Shown: one piece after another, positions 26,225-34,029 of the stretch
Layout: every line of letters starts with the position of its first letter
How positions within the stretch are numbered: position 1 is the stretch's first letter
DNA from: Alphaproteobacteria bacterium UBA3307
GTDB taxonomy: Bacteria; Pseudomonadota; Alphaproteobacteria; RF32; CAG-239
Length of the DNA stretch: 61,140 nt
Assembly: GCA_002361365.1 (NCBI GenBank)
Contig: DEST01000115.1
Span: 1 to 61,140, forward strand
Direction of reading: 5' to 3'
Position numbers and translations under genes: made by a program
The notes under the pieces: model-generated
Database searches by the model: none
What the model saw: the letters and a program-made list of their open reading frames with translations, nothing else
What the model was told of the DNA's origin: nothing

Positions 26225-27346
26225 ATGCCTCAAGCCGAAAAAAGAAGTGCCTTTAATAAAGCAATGACAGCCACCAATAAATGGATGTTGATGTATGCAC
26301 AATTTATGTGCAAACTTTCAAACAAAGGACGCTTGAAGGTTTATCGTAAACTGGCAGCGCTGTTGCGCAACCGCTTTTCATTGATGAACGCACTTGATAT
26401 GATTTATAACGGCCTTACTGATGAAGGACAACACCCTAATGAGCCGATTGCCATTGCCATTAGTGCGTGGGGACGTGCTCTGCAAGAAGGTCATCCGTTT
26501 TCCGATGCGCTTAAAGGCTGGGCACCTGACCGTGAACGCTTAATGCTTTCCGTCGGTGATGTTTCAGATTTGGAAAGCGCTTTAATAAACTTGATTAAAG
26601 TTTCCGAAGGTTCTACCCGAATGATTCGCCCGATTGTCAGTGCTATTACATACCCTTCTTTCTTAATGATGATGGCTGTGCTGATTGTTTATGCAATCGG
26701 TGTATATATGGTACCGCCAATGCTAAGTGCCGCACCAACAACCGTTTGGACAGGTACTGCAAAAACTTTGGTCGACTTATCAGGCTGGATTCAGAAAAAC
26801 TGGCCGATTGCATTTGCATTTTTCCCAACCATTGGCGCTATTATTTATTTTACCATTGGGGTATGGACCGGCAAAATACGTGTCAAATTTGACCGAATCC
26901 CGCCGTGGTCATTGTATAAAATCTTTACCGGTATTACTTGGCTATTGGCACTTTCGGCATTAGTAAAGGGCGGTGTACCGGTTTCAGTGGCATTAACATC
27001 CTTGCGCAAAGACTCCAGTCGATACCTTAAAGAAAGAATCGACGGAGCATTGTTTCATATTAAAAACGGTGATAACTTGGGACAAGCTTTAGGTAAAGCC
27101 AAAATGGAATTTCCGGACAAGCAAATTATTGCCGACTTAAAGGTATATTCCGAATTGGATAACTTTGAAGAAGCGCTTGATAAGTTGGCTAATGAATGGC
27201 TTGAAGATTCAGTTTATTTAATTGAACAAAAAGCCGAAGTAATGAATATTGTGGCAATGTTGTTTGTGGCAGGCATTATTGCTTGGGCGGTATTTGGCAC
27301 ATTTGATATGCAAGACCAAATCACAAGTTCTATGGGTAAAGGATAA
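26225..27346 (+). CDS. pilR: PilR/GspF-type pilus inner-membrane platform protein
   Basis: 373 aa. A cytoplasmic N-domain (KLAALLRNRFSLMNALDMIY) is followed by a membrane pair (about 145-165 and 195-218) and a second GspF-like domain (LSALVKGGVPVSVALTSLRK), ending in a hydrophobic helix (VAMLFVAGIIAWAVFGTF). This is the PilC/GspF platform that couples the PilQ ATPase to pilin assembly. It lies 11 bp after pilQ with AGGAG upstream. Confidence 0.93.
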   Translation: MPQAEKRSAFNKAMTATNKWMLMYAQFMCKLSNKGRLKVYRKLAALLRNRFSLMNALDMIYNGLTDEGQHPNEPIAIAISAWGRALQEGHPFSDALKGWAPDRERLMLSVGDVSDLESALINLIKVSEGSTRMIRPIVSAITYPSFLMMMAVLIVYAIGVYMVPPMLSAAPTTVWTGTAKTLVDLSGWIQKNWPIAFAFFPTIGAIIYFTIGVWTGKIRVKFDRIPPWSLYKIFTGITWLLALSALVKGGVPVSVALTSLRKDSSRYLKERIDGALFHIKNGDNLGQALGKAKMEFPDKQIIADLKVYSELDNFEEALDKLANEWLEDSVYLIEQKAEVMNIVAMLFVAGIIAWAVFGTFDMQDQITSSMGKG

Positions 27347-27349
27347 AAA

Positions 27350-27898
27350 ATGAACAAGTTGTATATTAACCTCAAAAAAGTTCCGTCCGTCCGTCTGAGC
27401 AGCGTGGCGTTCGGAGTTTTTCTGTTGATTGCTTGTGCCACACTGAGTTATGCTCTGTTTCATAATCCGCATCAGGAAATACATACACAAATTTTTAAAA
27501 CAGCAGAAAATATCAGGCACTATTATCGTGACCAACCGAGTTATTGGAAACTTTCTACCCAATCTGCCACTGAAGATAAGCTTATTACAGCCGATTTGTT
27601 GAAGCAAAAGGACTTTAAATTGCTTATCGGACAAGGGCAAAACGGAGATGTTTGTATGCCTAATGATATCGGTTTTGATATTGTGCTTAAAAACTTAAGT
27701 AAATCCGCTTGTATCAATCTGAGTGAACTTACGGTCAGCAAATCTGAGCAACTCGGGTTGCAAAAAATCAGCATTATCAACAGTGAGAGACAAACCGAAT
27801 TTGCTTGGGGCAGTGAGAATCCATTGCCTATAAAACGTTACGCCACCCGCAAACTTTGCGCTTCCTCCGGCAATACGCTGGTTTGGAGCTTTAAATAA
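27350..27898 (+). CDS. Pilin-like membrane protein without processing site, type IVb pilus operon
   Basis: 182 aa. One N-terminal membrane helix (about 18-38) leads into a helix (QIFKTAENIRHYYRDQPSYW) and a globular part with two Cys (GDVCMPND, SACINLSEL) placed as in PilS-type class IVb pilins, plus a third Cys near the end. The helix lacks a Gly-1/Glu+5 prepilin peptidase site, so it is not a normal prepilin. It may be a minor, uncleaved pilin-like assembly factor. The gene is 3 bp downstream of pilR. Confidence 0.62.
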   Translation: MNKLYINLKKVPSVRLSSVAFGVFLLIACATLSYALFHNPHQEIHTQIFKTAENIRHYYRDQPSYWKLSTQSATEDKLITADLLKQKDFKLLIGQGQNGDVCMPNDIGFDIVLKNLSKSACINLSELTVSKSEQLGLQKISIINSERQTEFAWGSENPLPIKRYATRKLCASSGNTLVWSFK

Positions 27899-28034
27899 AG
27901 TAACAAAATCTATAATATCATACGAAAATAAAAAAGTTTTACAATTTGCACTACCCAAAATGGGAATATAAACATTATTTTAACACTTTAGGTTTATTGT
28001 GGGGACAAAGAAATGTATATTTTTAAGGTGTCTG

Positions 28035-28478
28035 ATGAGATATATAAAACTGTTTTTGTCGGTGCTATGCGCCGTTTTTGTTGCCGCTTGTGCTTATATT
28101 GAGCGGCCCGGAGATTTGACACGCTGGCGTAAAACACGACCATACGCTCGTTGCCATCAAGAAACAACGGTTGCCGTTTATGACAAAGATGGAATGTACA
28201 CTCTGCCGGGGTGTATAGACTATGATATTGTCGATTTTCCGTATGTTGAAAATAATAAATATCCTGATGAAGTTGTATATCAAAATCTGAATTCTCGTGT
28301 TTTGGCATATTGTCGTGGAACTCCGGCACAAATAGAATATTGTGTAAGCCGATTGGAAGGCTCTTGCTATGTACCGCTTTCCGAGATTCCAAAGGTACCG
28401 GCTAAGGCAGATACTCTTAAACGCGGTGTCTTTCCTGAACGGCGTTGGCACGAAGGAGATACTGTTCCGAGGTGGTAA
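28035..28478 (+). CDS. Lipoprotein of the pilus operon, unknown
   Basis: 147 aa from the ATG at 28035 (AAGGTG upstream); a GTG at 27999 would give 12 extra residues. The lipobox is VAAC. The mature part has three further pairs of Cys (YARCHQETT, LPGCIDYDI, AYCRG, EYCVSR, GSCYVP), suggesting disulfides. It follows a 136-bp gap and ends one base before the comM start codon region. I do not recognise a family; outer-membrane pilus support is plausible from context. Confidence 0.7.
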   Translation: MRYIKLFLSVLCAVFVAACAYIERPGDLTRWRKTRPYARCHQETTVAVYDKDGMYTLPGCIDYDIVDFPYVENNKYPDEVVYQNLNSRVLAYCRGTPAQIEYCVSRLEGSCYVPLSEIPKVPAKADTLKRGVFPERRWHEGDTVPRW

Positions 28479-28479
28479 G

Positions 28480-30003
28480 ATGTTAGCACGAATAAATACC
28501 ATAGCTTTTAACGGATTGAGCACGTTGGATGTAGATTTGCAGTTGCAAATTTCTTCCGGCATTCCGGCGTTCAGTATTGTCGGCTTACCAGATAAAACCA
28601 TTGCTGAAAGCAAAGAGCGCGTACGGGCGGCACTCAACACAATGGGGGTGGATTTGCCGGCTAAACGAATTACGGTAAATTTGGCACCTGCCGATTTGTT
28701 GAAAGAAGGTTCGCATTTTGATTTGCCGATTGCACTGGCTTTGCTTGCCGGAATAGGTATTGTTTCTGCTGAAGATGTGGCTGAATATGTGGTAATCGGC
28801 GAGCTTGGTTTAGATGGTTCAATTATGCCGGTCAACGGAGCTTTGCCGGTGGCAATTCACGCCAATCGATTAAACAAAGGGTTGATTTGTCCGGAAGCTC
28901 AGGGCGGTGAAGCCGTTTGGTCAGGACTCAAAAATATTATAGCTGCACCGACTTTATTGGCGTTGATTAACCATTTGAAAGGGATACAACAGTTACCTTT
29001 ACCGGAAATAAAGCGTAAAAAGACTAAAATTTCCGATTTAGATATGGCAGATGTTAAAGGACAGGAAACTGCAAAGCGAGCTCTCGAAATTGCTGCTGCC
29101 GGCGCACATAACCTTTTGATGGTTGGTACTCCGGGGGCAGGTAAATCTATGTTGGCTTCACGACTTGTGACTATTTTGCCGCCACTAACAACCGAAGAAG
29201 CTCTTGAAACTTGTATGATTCATTCGATTGCCGGTGAGTTGAAAAACGGCGAGATCAGCTTTGAACGCCCTTATCGCGACCCGCACCACAGCGCTTCGAC
29301 ACCGGCGCTTATCGGTGGCGGGCGCAAGGGTGTACCGGGGGAAATTTCACTCGCGCATAACGGCGTTTTGTTTTTAGATGAACTGCCGGAATTCAATCGG
29401 GCAACATTGGAGGCTTTGCGACAACCGATAGAAACCGGATATGTCACGATTTCACGCGTGCATTGTCATACACAATATCCGGCAAATTTTCAACTCGTGG
29501 CAGCAATGAATCCGTGTCGTTGCGGCTATTTGGGGCAAAGCGGACAAGAATGTACTCGTGCACCGAAATGTGCTGAAGAATATCAATCGCGAATTTCCGG
29601 GCCAATGATGGATAGGTTTGATATTCATATTCAGGTACCGCCGGTCAGTCCGTGGGATATGGCCGATGTCAAAAAAGGCGAAAGCTCAGCGCAAATTCGC
29701 CAACGCGTAGTTGCGGCGCGACAAATTCAGCAACAAAGATTTATTGAGTTGGGATATCCGCATTTGCACACAAATTCACAACTCAAAGGGGACATTTTGG
29801 AAGAAGTAACCAAGCTGGATTCTGACGCTAAAAGCTTGCTGGTAGGCTTTGCCGAAAAAATGAAGATGTCGGCACGAGCCTATCATCGCACTTTAAAGCT
29901 TTCCAGAACAATTGCGGACTTGCAAAATGAAAAAAATGTGTCTAAACTGCACATAGCAGAGGCGTTGTCATACAGATATGTTATGCCGTCAAAACAGGTA
30001 TAG
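28480..30003 (+). CDS. comM: ComM/YifB-family AAA+ helicase
   Basis: 507 aa from the ATG at 28480, preceded by GAGGTGG. The N-terminal Lon-protease-like fold carries FSIVGLPDKTIAESKERVRA. The central Mg-chelatase-type AAA+ module has Walker A GTPGAGKS at about residue 216, YRDPHHSAS and Walker B GVLFLDELPEF, and the C-terminus has the zinc-like Cys set (NPCRCGYLG, CTRAPKC). ComM drives branch migration of incoming single-stranded DNA during natural transformation. Finding it inside a type IV pilus operon, in tight spacing, hints that this pilus serves DNA uptake. It is chromosomal in most proteobacteria and not normally part of a pil operon. Confidence 0.92.
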   Translation: MLARINTIAFNGLSTLDVDLQLQISSGIPAFSIVGLPDKTIAESKERVRAALNTMGVDLPAKRITVNLAPADLLKEGSHFDLPIALALLAGIGIVSAEDVAEYVVIGELGLDGSIMPVNGALPVAIHANRLNKGLICPEAQGGEAVWSGLKNIIAAPTLLALINHLKGIQQLPLPEIKRKKTKISDLDMADVKGQETAKRALEIAAAGAHNLLMVGTPGAGKSMLASRLVTILPPLTTEEALETCMIHSIAGELKNGEISFERPYRDPHHSASTPALIGGGRKGVPGEISLAHNGVLFLDELPEFNRATLEALRQPIETGYVTISRVHCHTQYPANFQLVAAMNPCRCGYLGQSGQECTRAPKCAEEYQSRISGPMMDRFDIHIQVPPVSPWDMADVKKGESSAQIRQRVVAARQIQQQRFIELGYPHLHTNSQLKGDILEEVTKLDSDAKSLLVGFAEKMKMSARAYHRTLKLSRTIADLQNEKNVSKLHIAEALSYRYVMPSKQV

Positions 30004-30013
30004 GAGAAAACAA

Positions 30014-32665
30014 ATGAAACAGAACTTAAAAGCAATATACGCATTGAGCGCGGCACTTGTAGCCACAATGGCGGCAAATATTGCCACAGCCGATTCGGAT
30101 TTGGGCGCAAAGCCTTATACTCCGCAAGCTGTGACACGCCCGCAACCATTGGCACCGGCTCCGACTCCGGTTTATGTTAAGGAACAAGCGCAACCGGTTG
30201 AAACACAAGCTGAAGCGCCAAAGCCGGAGGTTGTATATTATTCCGCACCGGACGTACCTTATGCTGAGCCGGTCAGAGCCATGCCCCAACCTATTTTCCT
30301 AACCTCACCTGTTCCACCGGCTGTACCAAATGACTCTAACAAGTCTGGTCAAAAAAATTGCGGTTGCAAAAAATGTAACAGCGGTTGCAATAATATTCAA
30401 CCTGTTGCCGCACCGATTGTTGTTGCTGAGCCGACACCTATGCCGTGCCAAACTTGCGCACAACCGGCTCCGGTGGTGATTGAAGAACCGGTGGTAGAAG
30501 CACAACCGGCGCCGTGTGCAACCGGCAACTGCCCGCAGCTGCAGCCGTTGATGGTTGTTGAACCTGAACCGAAACCGGTAGTTGCTCCGTGTGATGGCGC
30601 AAAAGGCGAATGCAATCGTGTTCCGCCGGCAGATAAAGACGGCAGTTTATTCCCTGGTGGAAAATGCAGCAACTGTGCCGGCGGTAAAGCTCCGGCAACG
30701 CAAGTTGCAGAAGCACCTTGCAATGCCGCAAACGGCGAATGCAACCACGTTCCGCCGGCAGATAAAGACGGCAGTTTATTCCCTGGTGGAAAATGCCGCA
30801 ACTGTGCCGGCGGCAAAGCTCCGGTAGCTCAAGAGACAGAGGCACCGTGTACGGAATGTGCTCAAGTTCAATCCAATGTTCCATATACAATTTCCATTTA
30901 TCAATCTATGCAGCATAATTGTTGTCAAATGGCTTCCATCGCGCTTGACCACGTGGATTTCCGTTTGGCTGACAAAGGTTCAAGCGGACTTTACAGCAAC
31001 CGTATCGGCGCATACAGATTCCGTATTTTCGGTTGCCGCAGAATGAATAAAGATGCACGCCTGAACAGCGGCAGAATCTTAGAAAAAAATATCAATTTCC
31101 AAAGCGCATTTGCCAACGCAGTCGATAGCTGTTACAAAGTTTTACCGGCGCCGAGAGATTTGTGCTTGCAAGCTGTTCCGACCGAATTGCCGGAATATGT
31201 CCTAACTGCTGAAATTACCGATTATTTTATGAATATTTGTGATGAATATGATTGGGGCAAAGCCGAGAAAAAAGAACAACGCAGCGGTAATTCAGAAATT
31301 ACGGTAACTTGGCGTTTGATGGATTTGACCAAAAATATTGTTTATTGGAAAGGTGAGACTTCCGGCTATGGTGAGATTTATGAAGGAGAACCGGAAGGCG
31401 AAACCAAATTGATTGAACGCGCATTTGCCGATGCCGCATCTAATTTGCGCGCTATGACCGGTTTTGAAGACCAATTATTACAGCGTGTTCCTGACCAAAC
31501 AATCTCCGCTCAGCGTTGGGCGCTGATTGAAGAAGAACGCGCTCTGAATCCGATTAAGTGCGGATACCGTAAAGAATATGAATGCAGCAATAGTTGCGTG
31601 ATTAACGGACCTAAATCCGATATTTCTAAGTGTCTGCCTACTTGCGGTTGCGCTACCGGTACCTGTGGACAAGTCGAATATGTTGAGCCGACTCCGGCAC
31701 CGGAACCGATAACAGCTCCGTGCGGAACAATAGTCAACGCAGAAGGTGTTAAAGTTCCGGCCCCGTGCGAAACAGGTGCGGTCAAAGTTGAGCCGCTCAA
31801 AGTTAAAACAGAGCCACAACCGATTCCGGTACAGGTTACTGCCGCTACTTGTTACGATGAACACGGTAGTTTTGTAGAAAGCGCAACTTGTCGCCGTGTG
31901 GACGATACTTGGATTGATACCGGTGATGTCACCGCTCTGGATACCTTGTGCATTAACACAACTGACCCGTGTCAAAAACTTACTCAAGAAGAAGTGTATC
32001 GTTTGCGCGCATCGGTTGTACAAATTGAAAGTCCGAATGGTCGCAAAGGTGCGGGATTACTTATTTCTGACCGCTTTATTCTGACTTCGGGAGATTTGGT
32101 TGACCGCGGCGCTTACAGCTATAAAGTAAAAACTATTCGCAATGCGGAATACACTGCACGAGCCGTACGTTTGAACCCGCAAAAAAATACAGCCTTGCTG
32201 ATGCTTGACAGCAGTGTGGAATATTCTCCGCTTGCACTCAATCTGAACTTACCGGAAGTCAACAGCGGCGGATTTTTAACTCTCGGACTGCTTGATGTTG
32301 TTGACTTTAAAAACGGAGAAGATTATTTGGAAAACAAGGCAAAAATTGCCGGATACCGTTATACGGAAGATAAAGGTGCCGAAATTTTGGTAAATACTTT
32401 TATTCAAAACGTTACCGTCGGCGGCGCGTTGTTTGACCAGAACTGCACCATTAGCGGTATGGCGCATTCCGGAATCCGTACAAACGACGGAATGGACGTT
32501 TATGTTCCGACGGAAACGGCGTTGCGTAGTCTCGGAATCAGTATTTGCGGACACGAATATACCGCACCTAGCCCGTGGCAACAGACAATATATAAGCCGT
32601 TGACACAGCAAATTACGGTTATTCCGCAAGCGCCGGAAGTTATGCCGGTTAAGGATAGAAAGTAG
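30014..32665 (+). CDS. Large exported Cys-rich protein with degenerate trypsin-like domain, pilus operon
   Basis: 883 aa from the ATG at 30014 (AGGAG upstream), with a signal peptide ending IATA. Layout: a Pro/Ala-rich region with Cys clusters, a tandem repeat of about 43 residues (GECNxVPPADKDGSLFPGGK; roughly 198-270), then a domain at about 290-500 (IYQSMQHNCCQMASIALDHV ... ITVTWRLMDLTKNIVYWKG) that resembles CsgG/LptE-like folds. A second Pro/Cys region and a C-terminal S1/HtrA-like fold (about 680-850) follow. The catalytic positions appear lost: ILTSGDLV where LTxxHV is usual, KNTALLML where DLALL is usual, and TVGGALF where GNSGGPLF is usual. It is probably a binding protein rather than a protease. 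Confidence 0.75.
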   Translation: MKQNLKAIYALSAALVATMAANIATADSDLGAKPYTPQAVTRPQPLAPAPTPVYVKEQAQPVETQAEAPKPEVVYYSAPDVPYAEPVRAMPQPIFLTSPVPPAVPNDSNKSGQKNCGCKKCNSGCNNIQPVAAPIVVAEPTPMPCQTCAQPAPVVIEEPVVEAQPAPCATGNCPQLQPLMVVEPEPKPVVAPCDGAKGECNRVPPADKDGSLFPGGKCSNCAGGKAPATQVAEAPCNAANGECNHVPPADKDGSLFPGGKCRNCAGGKAPVAQETEAPCTECAQVQSNVPYTISIYQSMQHNCCQMASIALDHVDFRLADKGSSGLYSNRIGAYRFRIFGCRRMNKDARLNSGRILEKNINFQSAFANAVDSCYKVLPAPRDLCLQAVPTELPEYVLTAEITDYFMNICDEYDWGKAEKKEQRSGNSEITVTWRLMDLTKNIVYWKGETSGYGEIYEGEPEGETKLIERAFADAASNLRAMTGFEDQLLQRVPDQTISAQRWALIEEERALNPIKCGYRKEYECSNSCVINGPKSDISKCLPTCGCATGTCGQVEYVEPTPAPEPITAPCGTIVNAEGVKVPAPCETGAVKVEPLKVKTEPQPIPVQVTAATCYDEHGSFVESATCRRVDDTWIDTGDVTALDTLCINTTDPCQKLTQEEVYRLRASVVQIESPNGRKGAGLLISDRFILTSGDLVDRGAYSYKVKTIRNAEYTARAVRLNPQKNTALLMLDSSVEYSPLALNLNLPEVNSGGFLTLGLLDVVDFKNGEDYLENKAKIAGYRYTEDKGAEILVNTFIQNVTVGGALFDQNCTISGMAHSGIRTNDGMDVYVPTETALRSLGISICGHEYTAPSPWQQTIYKPLTQQITVIPQAPEVMPVKDRK
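30605..30695. repeat. Tandem 91-bp coding repeat, unit 1
   Basis: Nearly identical to 30734-30824 (period 129 bp). It encodes GEC-N-VPPADKDGSLFPGG and two following Cys (CSNCAGGKAP) in the 883-aa protein. Confidence 0.93.
30734..30824. repeat. Tandem 91-bp coding repeat, unit 2
   Basis: Second unit of the 129-bp-period repeat. It differs from unit 1 at only a few bases (CRNC instead of CSNC, H for R). Confidence 0.93.
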
Positions 32666-32700
32666 ATTGATTAACTCATACAAAACAGGAGAATTATTAA

Positions 32701-33267
32701 ATGCTAAAGATAAATCAGACCGGACGTTCGATGATTGAAATGCTTGGAGTGTTGGCAATCATCGGGGTGCTGACTGTCGGCAGTTTCGGTATTGTCGGCA
32801 AAGCACGGCAACAATATCAGATTTCGCAAGCACTTTCCGAAACCTCTAATCTGATTGCCAGTGCGCGTAAAATGAGTTGCGACTATGAGAGTGCCTACGG
32901 TTCTTATACTAATATGCTCTATCAATCGCGAGAATATCCGGATGGTGTTGTGCCGGAAGTGAGTGATGGTAAAGCTGAATCGTTTACCATAACTTCAGAT
33001 ATTAAGCTCAAAATCGAAGCCGGAGATGACAACACTTTTATCGCCACGCTTTCCAATATTCCGGAAGATGCTTGTGTGGCGTTGGCTTCGGCTGATTGGG
33101 GAAATCGGCGTTTTAATGGTTATATCGGTGCAACTGTCGGCGGTAAAAGTTCCAATAAAGATAATATAATGGACCCGTCTGATGCGGCCGATGGCTGTGA
33201 TGCTACTAGCGGCAAAGAGCCGGAATTGGTTTTAACTTATAGTGCGTGTGTACGCGGAGGAGAATAA
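32701..33267 (+). CDS. Type IV prepilin 1
   Basis: 188 aa. A short leader of eight residues ends in Gly, followed by RSMIEMLGVLAIIGVLTV. Cleavage after this Gly would place Glu at +5, as in all type IV pilins, but Arg rather than a hydrophobic residue at +1. The C-terminal part has EDACVALASADWG and RFNGYIGATV with paired Cys typical of PilS-type pilin folds. AGGAG lies 11 bp upstream of the ATG. No prepilin peptidase gene is in the window. It is likely a pilin subunit of the operon-encoded pilus. Confidence 0.85.
   Translation: MLKINQTGRSMIEMLGVLAIIGVLTVGSFGIVGKARQQYQISQALSETSNLIASARKMSCDYESAYGSYTNMLYQSREYPDGVVPEVSDGKAESFTITSDIKLKIEAGDDNTFIATLSNIPEDACVALASADWGNRRFNGYIGATVGGKSSNKDNIMDPSDAADGCDATSGKEPELVLTYSACVRGGE
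32722..32781. repeat. Prepilin signature repeat, copy 1
   Basis: 60 bp matching 33299-33358 at 54 positions. Both encode GRSMIEMLGVLAIIGVLTVG; all six differences are silent. Confidence 0.9.
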
Positions 33268-33271
33268 CATT

Positions 33272-33955
33272 ATGAAAAACAGCAAACAAACACAAAACGG
33301 ACGTTCGATGATTGAAATGCTCGGAGTATTGGCAATTATCGGGGTATTGACCGTCGGCGGATTTGCGTTAATCAGTAAAATGAGCAATGCGCATCGCGCA
33401 AATGAAGTGATTGATGAAATCGGCGTGTTAGCAAACAAAACTCGTACCGTATTTCATGAATTTGTAGAAGACCATACCGCTGATGATGGCACCATCACTT
33501 CAAACCCGATGACAATGTATGTATATAAAGCAAGAGCTTTTCCGGAAGGTTTGGACTGTGCCAACAAGAAAAACGGAGAATGTGCAATGGATAATTCCGA
33601 TGAATCCTCATTTGCCCTTTCGGATAAAAATGATGTAAAGTTTGAAATTCAGCAGCGACGCAGTAATAAGAAAGTTGATTATTTTGTGCTCAAAATTTCG
33701 CAGCTGACAGATGACTTGTGTATGGCTGTGGCGCAATCTACTTGGGGTTCTCCCTCAATTAACGGCTATGTCGGGATTTGTGTTACTGACAGCTCAAAAA
33801 ACAGTTGTTCTTACGACACACTTATTCCGCAAGATATGAGCGTTAACGTTGTTACCGACAATATAGCCAAAGGCGGGGCAAAACTTGCGCTTGATGCAGC
33901 GGCAGATGCTTGTGCCAGTGAAACAGATAATGTTGTTTATCTGACCTTCCGTTGA
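33272..33955 (+). CDS. Type IV prepilin 2
   Basis: 227 aa from the ATG at 33272 (GGAGGAG upstream; the longer in-frame start overlaps prepilin 1). The leader MKNSKQTQNG is followed by the same RSMIEMLGVLAIIGVLTV helix as prepilin 1. The globular domain is longer, with DDLCMAVAQSTWG and SINGYVGICV aligned to the equivalent part of the first pilin, plus additional Cys pairs (GLDCANKKNGEC, NSCSYD). It could be the major pilin or a minor partner. It lies 4 bp after prepilin 1 and is followed by a strong terminator. Confidence 0.85.
   Translation: MKNSKQTQNGRSMIEMLGVLAIIGVLTVGGFALISKMSNAHRANEVIDEIGVLANKTRTVFHEFVEDHTADDGTITSNPMTMYVYKARAFPEGLDCANKKNGECAMDNSDESSFALSDKNDVKFEIQQRRSNKKVDYFVLKISQLTDDLCMAVAQSTWGSPSINGYVGICVTDSSKNSCSYDTLIPQDMSVNVVTDNIAKGGAKLALDAAADACASETDNVVYLTFR
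33299..33358. repeat. Prepilin signature repeat, copy 2
   Basis: Partner of 32722-32781; it encodes the same 20 residues. Confidence 0.9.
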
Positions 33956-33976
33956 TACTGTTAAAAGTAAAATATT

Positions 33977-34005
33977 AAACGGCACCCGCAAAAAAGGTGC
34001 CGTTT
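33977..34005. terminator. Bidirectional terminator between prepilin 2 and the pilT-like gene
   Basis: Ten-bp perfect stem AAACGGCACC / GGTGCCGTTT with a 9-base loop, flanked by A/T tracts on both sides. It serves the convergent pil operon and pilT-like gene. Confidence 0.85.
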
Positions 34006-34029
34006 ATCTTATATTCATAATGCTTAATA

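Noticed and set aside
28065..28835. Minus-strand ORF of 256 aa opposite the lipoprotein gene and comM
   Set aside because: comM motifs on the plus strand are unambiguous; the antisense translation shows no domain and lacks a ribosome site.
30397..30890. Overlapping minus-strand ORFs of 139 and 150 aa
   Set aside because: They mirror the Pro/Cys repeat region of the 883-aa plus-strand gene and have repeat-derived translations.
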